Of a DNA stretch of 64,000 nucleotides, positions 51,861-59,501 are shown piece by piece (positions within the stretch are counted from its first letter, which is position 1; each line of letters begins with the position of its first letter). The notes beneath the pieces were generated by a model, which saw only the letters and a program-made list of their open reading frames with translations, was not told the origin of the DNA and did not search any database. The position numbers and the translations under genes are program-made. Where the stretch lies: assembly GCA_029432795.1 (NCBI GenBank), contig JARNMJ010000001.1, positions 62,001 through 126,000 on the forward strand, read 5' to 3'. Source of the stretch: Pontiellaceae bacterium B12219. GTDB lineage: Bacteria; Verrucomicrobiota; Kiritimatiellia; Kiritimatiellales; Pontiellaceae.

Positions 51861-52982
51861 AAACACTCGCCATTCACCGGTCAGCAGTTTCTGCATGAGG
51901 CCGCGTTTTTGGGTTTTGTATTTGTCCGCCAGTTTTTTGAGCAGGACGATTTCCCGTTGCGCCGTATTCAGGGTTTCGGCAATGGCTTTTTGTTCGTCGA
52001 GTGGGGGGAGGGCGACTTTGAGATTTTTTAGATCTTTTGAGTAAACATGTGGCTGCGCGCCTCCTGATTGCAATGCATAGATCCGATGTTGGAGTGACTT
52101 CAGCAAGTAGTAGTAGAATTTGGTGTTACCATCACCAACTGAAACCACATTGCAGTCAGATGCCCATAATGGATAATCGTGAAACCAGACAAAGCCGGCA
52201 TATGCGCCAGAAGCACTAATGGTAATACATTCTTCCGTATGCGTTGGGGTGTTATGAAAATAGGCATAGGTTTGTCCTCCTGCCACTACAGGGATTTTCC
52301 CTTTAGCAATTTTTGCTTTAATGAGAGGTGAACCTTTTTCGATGGTGATTTCTTTGCCGTATAGTTCCCCCAGCTTCACTTTTCGCCAATCGGAATTGTT
52401 TTGGTTGATGAGTTTGTTGAGGAGCCATTTGAAACGCTTTTTTTGGGCTTGGATGAGGCGTTCGGTGGTGGAGATGGCCCGGTCCCATGTCGACAGCACA
52501 TCCGCAATCGCTTTCTGTTCCTCAAGTGGGGGGAGGGAAAGGGGAAAGCGGTTTATGGTTTTCAGACTTAAGCCTGATTTTGCACCCGAATCATTTAATC
52601 GATTCAAGAGGTTTCGTTGAGGTTGACTGGCGAGGTAGAACGCTAGGAATTTTGGATGTACATCCGGTGATTCTACTCTGACAAGTGCGACGTGTTGATT
52701 TACATAGGCCTCTTCGATTTCGTTTTCAACAAATCCAATTTTTCCCAACTCGGCAGTAATTGAAATGAGAATGTCATTTTGTTTAACGCGGGTTCTAATT
52801 CCTTCTGATGAACCGGAGGGTAGTTTAACGTATTTTTTATCATGAAATAGAAGTCCAATGCCCTCTTTGGGTAAATTGGTCATGCGCAAAAAAAGCGCTC
52901 CTTTATCTGAGTAGTAAGATGCCCATCCACGAGATCCGCTCGTTATATTGGGGGCTATCTTTCCTAGGGTAGTTGTATTCAT
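51810..52982 (-). CDS. hsdS: Type I specificity subunit with two TRDs, locus 2
   Basis: A 390-residue HsdS. The start at 52982 (MNTTTLGKIAPNITSGSRG) begins TRD1, followed by the first conserved region (LSLPPLEEQKAIADVLSTWDRAISTTERLIQAQKKRFKWLLNKLI) near residues 150-195. TRD2 follows (WRKVKLGELYGKEITIEKGSP) and the second conserved region is VALPPLDEQKAIAETLNTAQREIVLLKKLADKYKTQKRGLMQKLLTG. The final ~17 residues (VFSLNNDHCSVINERSVQ) are encoded by the tandem repeat and replace the usual end. TRDs determine the DNA sequence recognised, which cannot be read from the protein. Confidence 0.92.
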   Translation of the reverse strand: MNTTTLGKIAPNITSGSRGWASYYSDKGALFLRMTNLPKEGIGLLFHDKKYVKLPSGSSEGIRTRVKQNDILISITAELGKIGFVENEIEEAYVNQHVALVRVESPDVHPKFLAFYLASQPQRNLLNRLNDSGAKSGLSLKTINRFPLSLPPLEEQKAIADVLSTWDRAISTTERLIQAQKKRFKWLLNKLINQNNSDWRKVKLGELYGKEITIEKGSPLIKAKIAKGKIPVVAGGQTYAYFHNTPTHTEECITISASGAYAGFVWFHDYPLWASDCNVVSVGDGNTKFYYYLLKSLQHRIYALQSGGAQPHVYSKDLKNLKVALPPLDEQKAIAETLNTAQREIVLLKKLADKYKTQKRGLMQKLLTGEWRVFSLNNDHCSVINERSVQ

Positions 52983-53031
52983 CAGACTCTCTTTTGTGAT
53001 TCGTTGTGCCGTTTCGTGGTTATGCTGAAGT

Positions 53032-53121
53032 TTAATCCCGTTGAATTGCGGCGAGCTTTTCAGCCATTTCCTTCCGGACCTTGGAAAGTTCAATTTCGAG
53101 GTCGTTGCTTTTATTCGTCAT
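53032..53121 (-). pseudogene. Duplicated C-terminal tail of hsdM
   Basis: A 29-codon frame (MTNKSNDLEIELSKVRKEMA.. ending AIQRD) overlaps the end of dinD. It repeats the last residues of HsdM at 54073 (ELEIELSKVRKEMAEKLAAL). About 67 bases are ~84% identical (53039-53105 versus 54077-54144). The dinD gene lies between the copies. An analogous tail remnant follows each four-helix gene. Confidence 0.82.
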
Positions 53122-53968
53122 CGTTTTCTTTCAGCTTTTTCAGCTGCTCCCGTTCAAGTTTTTTAGCGCTGGTTTCCGGGGTGGGCAGATCTTCGGGCAT
53201 GGTGCCGCCCAATTCTTCGATAGTCTGGCGGACTTTTGCGCCGACTTCGTAGTGTGTTTTGTTGGCGTTCTTTTTGCCTTTGATGTTATCGCGGCGAAGT
53301 TTTTCGTCGGTTTGCGTGGCGCGGAAAAGGTTGGCGGCGAGTTCGGTGCTGCCCATATAGTCGAGGATTTTATGGCTTTTCTTTAATCCCTTCTTTGCAT
53401 GGATGCCTTTGTTGTCGAGTCCGCCGTAGAGCCCTTTGTAACCATGGTTCTGAAAAATGGCAAAATCGATGCCGCGTTCCACACCGGCCTGCTGGGCGGC
53501 TTCGGCTAACTGCGAGTTGTGCTCTGCTAGTTCTTTGCGCAAATAGAGCCGTTTTTCATCTTCTTTTAGCTTTTGGAAGTCCTGATCGTCGGACAGTTCC
53601 TGTCGGCGGGTCTGGATGGCGAAATAGGTCTGTCCGTTGGCAATGACCGGTTTGGTGGGATCGCCATTCTGAACGATGAGGTAACAGGCATAGCGGGAGA
53701 GGGCGTAGGAGTCCATTTTACGTTGACCCCCTTTGCCGATTTCGATCATCTCGTGCACCTCCACGAAATGATCCGAAATCTGTTGTCCGCTTTCTTTGCA
53801 GGCCGTTTTGGCTTTTTCGATGACCGGTAGGAAATTGCGGTATTCCGCATAGTCCAGAACCTTGCCAAGCTGGCGCGCCCACCAGAATTCCTGATCGAGC
53901 TCGTTGATCTGTTTGATCCCTTCAAAGGTCCTGTGGTGCACTTTTTCGACATATTCTTCGTGGTTCAT
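53111..53968 (-). CDS. dinD: DinD-like DNA damage-inducible protein
   Basis: A 285-residue protein with the DinD/Bro-N-like arrangement: VHHRTFEGIKQINELDQEFWWARQLGKVLDYAEYRNFLPVIEKAKTAC at the N-terminus and QRKMDSYALSRYACYLIVQNGDPTKPVIANGQTYFAIQTRRQE near residue 80. In E. coli DinD inhibits RecA activities. It sits between hsdM and hsdS and is followed by a duplicated hsdM tail. GTCGAATTCGAC lies 23 bases upstream of its start. No LexA-type box was identified with confidence. Confidence 0.92.
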   Translation of the reverse strand: MNHEEYVEKVHHRTFEGIKQINELDQEFWWARQLGKVLDYAEYRNFLPVIEKAKTACKESGQQISDHFVEVHEMIEIGKGGQRKMDSYALSRYACYLIVQNGDPTKPVIANGQTYFAIQTRRQELSDDQDFQKLKEDEKRLYLRKELAEHNSQLAEAAQQAGVERGIDFAIFQNHGYKGLYGGLDNKGIHAKKGLKKSHKILDYMGSTELAANLFRATQTDEKLRRDNIKGKKNANKTHYEVGAKVRQTIEELGGTMPEDLPTPETSAKKLEREQLKKLKENDDE

Positions 53969-53990
53969 GCTTCGGTCTCCGTTTTAAACT

Positions 53991-54004
53991 GGTCGAATTC
54001 GACC
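53991..54004. promoter_or_regulatory. Palindrome GGTCGAATTCGACC before dinD
   Basis: A perfect 14-bp palindrome 23 bases upstream of the dinD start. It shares its core and the neighbouring GTTTTAAAC with the site before the KilA-N gene at 32649. Confidence 0.55.
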
Positions 54005-54072
54005 CCTTTTCTGTGCCTTCAGTTTATTTCGTGGCTTTCTTTTGTAAATCTTTGTGCCTTTTCGTGGCTAAC

Positions 54073-55590
54073 CTACCGTTGCAGGGCGGCGAGTTTTTCG
54101 GCCATTTCTTTCCGAACCTTGGAAAGCTCGATTTCGAGCTCGTCAATTTCCTTTTGTACGACGTCGATGTCGATTTCAGCCTCTTCTTCGAAGGTGTCGA
54201 CATAGCGCGGAATATTGAGGTTAAAGTCGTTTTCCTGAATCTCGTCGAAGGGGGCGAGGTAGGAATATTTTTCAATCGCCTTACGGTTGCGGTAGGTATC
54301 GACGATTTTGTTGATGTGTTCTTCGGTCAGGGCGTTCTGGTTTTTGCCGGGTTTAAATTCCTTGCTGGCGTCAATGAAAATTACATTCCTTTCGCGTCCT
54401 TTTGCGTTTTTCGCGGTTCCTTCCCGACTCCGGTCAAAGATCAGTACGGCCACGGGAATGGAGGTGGTCTGGAACAGGTTGCCGGGCAGGCCGATGACGG
54501 CGTCGAGCAGATTGTCTTCAATCAGCTTCTGCCGGATACGGCCTTCGGCAGCACCACGGAACAGTACGCCGTGCGGAACGACGACAGCGACACGGCCCTC
54601 TTTTTCGACGGCCGATTCAATCATGTGGCTGATAAAGGCATAGTCGCCCTTGCTCTTGGGCGGTACCCCGCGCCAGAAGCGGTTGTAGCGGTCGGAATCG
54701 GCCTCTTCCGCGCCCCATTTGTCGAGCGAGAAGGGCGGGTTGGCCACGACGACGTCGAATTTCATCAGCCGGTCGTTTTCAACGAGAGCGGGCGACGTCA
54801 GTGTGTTGCACCATTCAATGCGGGCGCTGTCGAAGCTGTGCAGGAACATGTTCATGCGCGCCAGTGCCCAGGTGGCCCCGTTGACCTCCATACCGAACAG
54901 GGCAAAGTTGCGGTCGCCCACTTCCCGTGCGGCTTCAATCAACAGCGTGCTTGATCCACAGGCTGGGTCGCAGATGCGGTCGCCGGGTTTGGGGTTGGCG
55001 AGTTTGGCGACGAGCTGAGAAACCTGGAAGGGGGTATAGAATTCGCCGGCCTTTTTCCCGGCATCGGTGGCGAAGCGTTCAATGAGGTAGAGATAGGTAT
55101 TGCCGATCACATCTTCCGAAACGCGGCTGGGCGACATGTCGAGCTGGGGTTTGTGAAAATCCTCCAGCAGCATTTTCAGGCGGCGGTTGCGGTCTTTAGT
55201 GCGGCCCAGGTTGGACTCGGAGTTGAAATCAATATTGCGGAATACGCCGTCGAGTTTGGCTTTGTTGGCTTCTTCGACCGCATCCAGCGCTTCGTTGATG
55301 AGTTCGCCGATGTTGGCTTCGTTACGTTTTTCATAGAGATCGTAATAACCCGCGTCCGGAGGAAGGACAAAACGTTCGCGTTCGAGTTTTCTGAGAATAC
55401 GGGCATCATCCTCGCCATATTGCTTACTGTATTCGGCATAGTGATCTTTCCAGACATCGGAAATATATTTGAGGAAGAGCATCACGAGGATGTAGTCCTT
55501 ATACTGAGCCGGATCGACCACGCCCCGGAAGGTGTCGCACGCCGCCCAGGCTGCGTTGTTGATGTCTTTCTGTTCAATCGTTGTGCTCAT
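54073..55590 (-). CDS. hsdM: Type I R-M methyltransferase subunit, locus 2
   Basis: A 505-residue HsdM: N-terminal helical domain (AAWAACDTFRGVVDPAQYKDYILVMLFLKYISD), GEFYTPFQVSQLVAKLA, DPACGSSTLLIEA (SAM motif I near residue 208), and NPPF near residue 284. A short insert GTAKNAKGRERN (near residue 395) is encoded by a CGCGAAAAACGCAAAAGG repeat phrase. The C-terminus ends in a coiled coil that is partly duplicated after dinD. It modifies DNA with HsdS. Confidence 0.95.
   Translation of the reverse strand: MSTTIEQKDINNAAWAACDTFRGVVDPAQYKDYILVMLFLKYISDVWKDHYAEYSKQYGEDDARILRKLERERFVLPPDAGYYDLYEKRNEANIGELINEALDAVEEANKAKLDGVFRNIDFNSESNLGRTKDRNRRLKMLLEDFHKPQLDMSPSRVSEDVIGNTYLYLIERFATDAGKKAGEFYTPFQVSQLVAKLANPKPGDRICDPACGSSTLLIEAAREVGDRNFALFGMEVNGATWALARMNMFLHSFDSARIEWCNTLTSPALVENDRLMKFDVVVANPPFSLDKWGAEEADSDRYNRFWRGVPPKSKGDYAFISHMIESAVEKEGRVAVVVPHGVLFRGAAEGRIRQKLIEDNLLDAVIGLPGNLFQTTSIPVAVLIFDRSREGTAKNAKGRERNVIFIDASKEFKPGKNQNALTEEHINKIVDTYRNRKAIEKYSYLAPFDEIQENDFNLNIPRYVDTFEEEAEIDIDVVQKEIDELEIELSKVRKEMAEKLAALQR
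54388..54420 (-). repeat. Repeat phrase translated inside hsdM
   Basis: On the minus strand it reads GAACCGCGAAAAACGCAAAA and continues GGACGCGAAAGG. This is the same GCGAAA/CGCAAA wording as the repeats around the GxxExxY gene. It adds GTAKNAKGRER to the protein in frame. Confidence 0.65.
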
Positions 55591-55622
55591 ATGATGTACT
55601 CCTGTGTTAACCGCGAAATGCG

Positions 55623-56042
55623 CTAAAGTCGCGAAAAGTTTGTGTTGGCTATACGGACGATTTCAGCTTTCGGATGGCTTCCGAAATTTACGAGTAAGCC
55701 CAGTTTAAGTCCGGTTGCTTTTAAATAGTTTATCAGTTGAGCTTTGTGTTCGGGGGCAACCGCTTTGACCGCTTTGAGTTCAGTGATAATTTTTCCGTAG
55801 CAGATGAAGTCCGGTTTGTAGGTTTGTTTTAAAGGATCGCCTTTATAGGCGAGTTTTAATTCGGGTTGTGCTTGAAGGGGTATTTTCCGCTTCTGAAACT
55901 CGAATTCGAGGCATTCCTGATAAACTGCTTCGAGAAACCCGCATCCCATTTCTTTGTACACAGCAAAGATCGCGCCCTGAATGGCATAACATTCGTCCGG
56001 ATAGAGTATGTTTTTGCGTGTTTCGTGATTTTCGCGGTTCAT
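55623..56042 (-). CDS. GxxExxY protein
   Basis: A 139-residue PD-(D/E)XK-like protein of the GxxExxY family: AIFAVYKEMGCGFLEAVYQECLEFEF carries the name motif, followed by KLAYKGDPLKQTYKPDFICYGKIITELKAV (D..ExK) and LINYLKATGLKLGLLVNFGS. Function unknown, though a nuclease-like fold is likely. Its first ~10 codons (NRENHETRKN) are repeat-derived, and CGCGAAATGCGCTAAAGTCG follows its stop. It starts by ATGA overlap with the half-HsdS and precedes hsdM. Confidence 0.9.
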   Translation of the reverse strand: MNRENHETRKNILYPDECYAIQGAIFAVYKEMGCGFLEAVYQECLEFEFQKRKIPLQAQPELKLAYKGDPLKQTYKPDFICYGKIITELKAVKAVAPEHKAQLINYLKATGLKLGLLVNFGSHPKAEIVRIANTNFSRL

Positions 56043-56677
56043 ATCCCATTTCCTCTAAGGGTTGCGGTTTCTGACGCAACCCGCGCCAAAATTCCTGAAA
56101 TCAGTGTTTTCTTCTTATCCCTCAGCTGATCCATCAAACGCTGTTCACGGTCGGCCAGTTTGGCAATGGCCGTGATTTCCCGCTGTTTTTCAAGCGGGGG
56201 AAGGGTGATCGGAAGGTCTTCCAGTGCGTCGCGCCCGATCATCCGTACCGAAGTGCCTTTGGCATGACGATCAAGCCATGCTTGTGCTTCGGGCTGATTA
56301 ATAAACCAGCAGATGTATTCGGGCATAACGTCGGGTGCTGTTACACGGATTTGGAAAAGCGGCGCAGCGCAAACGGTAGGTTTTTCAATGGTTGAAAGTA
56401 TTGAGCAGGTGTTTGTGCGGCCCCTGGAGCGAAAGATGAGGTCTCCTGCTTTCAGAAGGTATTGGGGTTTAATATCGTTTCGGTTAACCGTCGCTGCAGC
56501 GGAGGGGTTAATGAAAAAGGATTCGGTGATATCCTTCATCTGCAGGACGGGTACCGTGCCGTCAGGATCCTCGTTCAGTTTGCCCCTGAACGGGTGTCCT
56601 GCTCGAATTTCGGCTATGGATTTTAAGGTTTTCAATGCAGTAATCTCGTTTTGTTGATCGGTTTGTATATAATTCAA
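56039..56677 (-). CDS. Single-TRD type I specificity protein (half HsdS)
   Basis: A 212-residue protein with one target-recognition domain (SIAEIRAGHPFRGKLNED..VLQMKDI..SRGRTNTCSI) and one conserved coiled region (DLPITLPPLEKQREITAIAKLADREQRLMDQLRDKKKTLISGIL). It is the first gene of the locus 2 operon. Such half-subunits can act as dimers with HsdM. A full hsdS is also present downstream, so this operon encodes two specificity options for one HsdM. Confidence 0.85.
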   Translation of the reverse strand: MNYIQTDQQNEITALKTLKSIAEIRAGHPFRGKLNEDPDGTVPVLQMKDITESFFINPSAAATVNRNDIKPQYLLKAGDLIFRSRGRTNTCSILSTIEKPTVCAAPLFQIRVTAPDVMPEYICWFINQPEAQAWLDRHAKGTSVRMIGRDALEDLPITLPPLEKQREITAIAKLADREQRLMDQLRDKKKTLISGILARVASETATLRGNGI

Positions 56678-56750
56678 ACATCTGTGTCAATGTGTATAAA
56701 TTATGAAATAACGCTGTTACTGCATAGGTTGTTGTTTGGGTGGTGAGTCT

Positions 56751-57488
56751 TTAATGAGCGCTGCTTAGCTCTCTAATTCGCTTTTTAATTCGGGCGATTC
56801 GGTCAGGCATCGTGGGGTGGGAAGAAAAATAGGTGCTGGCAGGCATTGGATTGCTACTCATTTTCCAAAGGTTGGAAAAAAGGCGGCATCCTCCTTCGGG
56901 ATCAAATCCGGCAGCTTTGGTGAGGGCCACGGCAAACCGGTCGGCCCGGAACTCCTGTTCGCGGGAATAGCCTTGCTGAACCAGCTTGCCAATCGTCTGT
57001 TTCACGGCGGGGTTGAGGCCGCGCGTTTGCAGGCGGAGCAATCCGTTGATAACGGCTTTCGTGAGGAAACGCTGGTTGGCATCGCCATGAATTCCATGGG
57101 CAATTTCGTGGGCGAGCACAAAAGCAATGGCATCGGTGTCTTCGCCGCATTGATCAAACAGTTTTTCGGAGAGGTAAATAAACCCGCCGGGAATCGCGCA
57201 GGCATTCAGTTCGCCGGAACGGTCGAGTTTAAAACAGTGGTGCCGCTCTTTGTTCCGAAGGCTGGAAGTCAGCTGATCGGCAATTTTGGAGAGTCGATTG
57301 TTTCCAAGGGCTGGAACCTTTTCTTCGTAGACCTGTGCGAGCAAATAGCCCATCTGAAATTCGGCTGCAAGTTTTTCCTCCTCGTTGCCCGCCAGCGATT
57401 TCAGGACCCAGTTTGCCCTGAAAAAGAGCGGGGCGGATTTGCGGCCGAGTTGGTAGGCCAGGCTTCGGTTGGCGGGCGATTGATGCAT
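56751..57488 (-). CDS. M48-family metalloprotease
   Basis: A 245-residue zinc protease with HEIAH near residue 126 (FVLAHEIAHGIHGDANQRF) and a downstream glutamate/aspartate pair in REQEFRADRFAV. Also C-terminal PASTYFSSHPTMPDRIARIKKRI. No signal peptide or membrane span, unlike HtpX. The gene contains one perfect and two imperfect TTCCAA palindromes (56863, 57253, 57302). No good ribosome binding site precedes 57488. Confidence 0.88.
   Translation of the reverse strand: MHQSPANRSLAYQLGRKSAPLFFRANWVLKSLAGNEEEKLAAEFQMGYLLAQVYEEKVPALGNNRLSKIADQLTSSLRNKERHHCFKLDRSGELNACAIPGGFIYLSEKLFDQCGEDTDAIAFVLAHEIAHGIHGDANQRFLTKAVINGLLRLQTRGLNPAVKQTIGKLVQQGYSREQEFRADRFAVALTKAAGFDPEGGCRLFSNLWKMSSNPMPASTYFSSHPTMPDRIARIKKRIRELSSAH
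56863..56877. repeat. Dispersed palindrome TTCCAAAGGTTGGAA inside the M48 gene
   Basis: Perfect copy of TTCCAANNNTTGGAA with T/A extension on both sides (TTTTCCAAAGGTTGGAAAA). Confidence 0.88.
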
Positions 57489-57814
57489 GGGCGGAAGGTA
57501 CTAAGAAAAAAGGAGGCCTGCCTATAAAAATCATCCGCAAGGCGCAGATTGCGAGGAGAGGGGGAGGACTGAAAAACTGGAGAGAGAATAATCAGCACAT
57601 CCGGGTTTTAATTTTTCTGTCTCGGATTTTTTTTGTCGCTATTTCCTTTTCATCGCTCCCCGCGCCGATGCGAATGAACGCTTTTGATTTGTTTTAATAA
57701 GACAGAATTTCCCCCTTCGGGCTTGGTTCGACTTCGGGGGGTGGGGTATGTTTCCGCACTTCTTGACGCGCTGGAGCTTTGGCAAAAGCGGTTGGTAAAA
57801 AACAGGTAATCCTT
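57489..57814. other. 326-bp intergenic region between the M48 protease and citramalate synthase
   Basis: No gene seen. It must contain the divergent promoters. Visible elements are a T-rich tract (57606-57655), and a C5/G5 imperfect hairpin (CCCCC at 57711, GGGGG at 57736) separated by two TTCG-like steps. A conserved-looking phrase (GCACTTCTTGACGCGCTGGA) before the cimA start could be a repeat, but no second copy is in the window. Confidence 0.45.
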
Positions 57815-59407
57815 ATGAATACTGAAAATAAAATCTTTATATACGATACCACGTTGCGCGACGGCGCGCAGGCGGAGGGCGTAAATTTTTCGCCGGTTGC
57901 CAAAATTCACGTGGCCAAAATGCTCGATTCGTTCGGGGTGGATTATATTGAAGGGGGCTTTGCGGCTTCGAATCCCAAGGATATGGCCTTCTTTAAGGAT
58001 ATTAAGAAGGAAAAGCTGAAACATGCAAAAATTGCGGCCTTCGGCAGTACCCGCCGCGCGAATGTGAAGGTGGAAGAGGATAAAGGTACGCTGGCCCTTT
58101 TGGAAGCCGACACCGAAGTCTGTACCATTTTCGGCAAAACCTGGTTGCTGCATGTGGTCGAGGTGCTGAAAACAACGCCCGAAGAAAATCTGGCGATGAT
58201 TGAAGACACCTGCCGTTTTCTGAAGGAAAACGGCAAGGAAGTGGTTTACGACGCCGAGCACTTTTTCGATGGCTACAAAGACAGCCCGGAATATGCTCTC
58301 CAATCTCTGGAAGCGGCGGTGAAGGGCGGAGCCGATGTGCTGGTGCTTTGCGATACAAACGGAGGCATGCTTCCGAACGAAGTGTTCGAAATTACCTCAA
58401 TGATCCGCTCAACATTTGACGTGGCGGTTGGAATTCACACCCACAACGATTCGGAAACGGCTGTGGCGAATGCTTTGGAAGCGGTGCGGGCCGGTGCGGT
58501 TCAGGTGCAGGGCGTCATCAATGGTTTCGGCGAACGCTGCGGAAACTGTAACCTGGTTTCGATGGTCGCCAATTTGAATTTGAAAACCGAGAAAACGTGT
58601 TTAGCCGATCCGGAGCAGCTGAAAAATCTGAAACAGGTTGCTCAGTTTGTGAATGAGCAGGCGAATTTACGGGATAATCAGCGCGCGGCATTTGTCGGCG
58701 ACAGTGCATTTGCCCATAAAGCGGGTATGCACGTGGACGGCGTTCGTAAGGTTTCGCACAGTTTTGAGCATGTGGCACCGACGTTGGTCGGAAACGATCG
58801 CCGTATTCTGATTTCGGAGCTTTCGGGCGCGAGCAATGTGATGGAAAAACTGATGGAAATGGGGCTTGATAAGATCGACCGCAAATCGCCGGAAGTACGC
58901 GACATTCTCCAGACGCTGGAAAAAATGGAAAAAAGCGGCTATGTTTACGAATCAGCCGATGCTTCGTTTAAAATGCTGATCAAGAAAGTTCTGAAAGATC
59001 ATAAGAGTTTCTTTGAACTGGAAGGTTATCGGGTGATTGTTGAGAAACGCGGCAAAAACGGGAAGTGTATGTCGGAAGCCACCTTGAAACTGAAGGTGAA
59101 TGGCCAGACGGCCTTTACGGTGGGCGATGGAGACGGCCCGGTGGATGCGTTGAATATGGCTTTGCGTCGGGGACTTAAAAAGTTTTACCCGAGCATCAGC
59201 GATGTGCATTTGGCAGATTACCGAGTGAGCATTCTTGATCCGGAAGAAGCAACGGCCGCAAAAACGCGTGTGGTCATCGAGTCGTCCGATGGCGAATCTT
59301 CCTGGCGGACAGTCGGCGTTTCAGAAAATATCATTGAGGCTTCCTGGGAAGCGCTCGTCGACGGTGTTGAATATAAGCTGTTCCTGAATGAGGAGAAGAA
59401 AGTATAA
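57815..59407 (+). CDS. cimA: (R)-citramalate synthase
   Basis: A 530-residue enzyme condensing pyruvate and acetyl-CoA for isoleucine synthesis. HMGL-like barrel: YDTTLRDGAQAEGVNFSPVAK at residue ~8, GGADVLVLCDTNGGMLP, HTHNDSETAVANALEAVRAGAVQVQGVINGFGERCGNCNL. A LeuA dimer/allosteric domain occupies the C-terminal ~150 residues (KVNGQTAFTVGDGDGPVDALNMALRRGL). The TTLRDGAQAEG start and overall length fit CimA better than isopropylmalate synthase. The C-terminal domain implies feedback control by an amino acid. Confidence 0.92.
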   Translation: MNTENKIFIYDTTLRDGAQAEGVNFSPVAKIHVAKMLDSFGVDYIEGGFAASNPKDMAFFKDIKKEKLKHAKIAAFGSTRRANVKVEEDKGTLALLEADTEVCTIFGKTWLLHVVEVLKTTPEENLAMIEDTCRFLKENGKEVVYDAEHFFDGYKDSPEYALQSLEAAVKGGADVLVLCDTNGGMLPNEVFEITSMIRSTFDVAVGIHTHNDSETAVANALEAVRAGAVQVQGVINGFGERCGNCNLVSMVANLNLKTEKTCLADPEQLKNLKQVAQFVNEQANLRDNQRAAFVGDSAFAHKAGMHVDGVRKVSHSFEHVAPTLVGNDRRILISELSGASNVMEKLMEMGLDKIDRKSPEVRDILQTLEKMEKSGYVYESADASFKMLIKKVLKDHKSFFELEGYRVIVEKRGKNGKCMSEATLKLKVNGQTAFTVGDGDGPVDALNMALRRGLKKFYPSISDVHLADYRVSILDPEEATAAKTRVVIESSDGESSWRTVGVSENIIEASWEALVDGVEYKLFLNEEKKV

Positions 59408-59464
59408 CGCGAAAATGTAATGCGTAACGAAGTTGCGCATTCGTTCAGACGCATCTCATTTTTT

Positions 59465-59501
59465 TTACGAATTACGAATTACGAATTACGGATTACGAGT
59501 T
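59465..59501 (+). repeat. Tandem TTACGAA repeat directly before valS
   Basis: About four copies of the 7-base phrase ACGAATT/ACGGATT occupy the 36 bases immediately 5' of the valS ATG. No ribosome binding site remains. Confidence 0.85.

Noticed and set aside
59433-59501. 23-codon extension of valS
   Set aside because: It is a translation of the ATTACGA repeat (ELRITNYGL). The family N-terminus starts at 59502.
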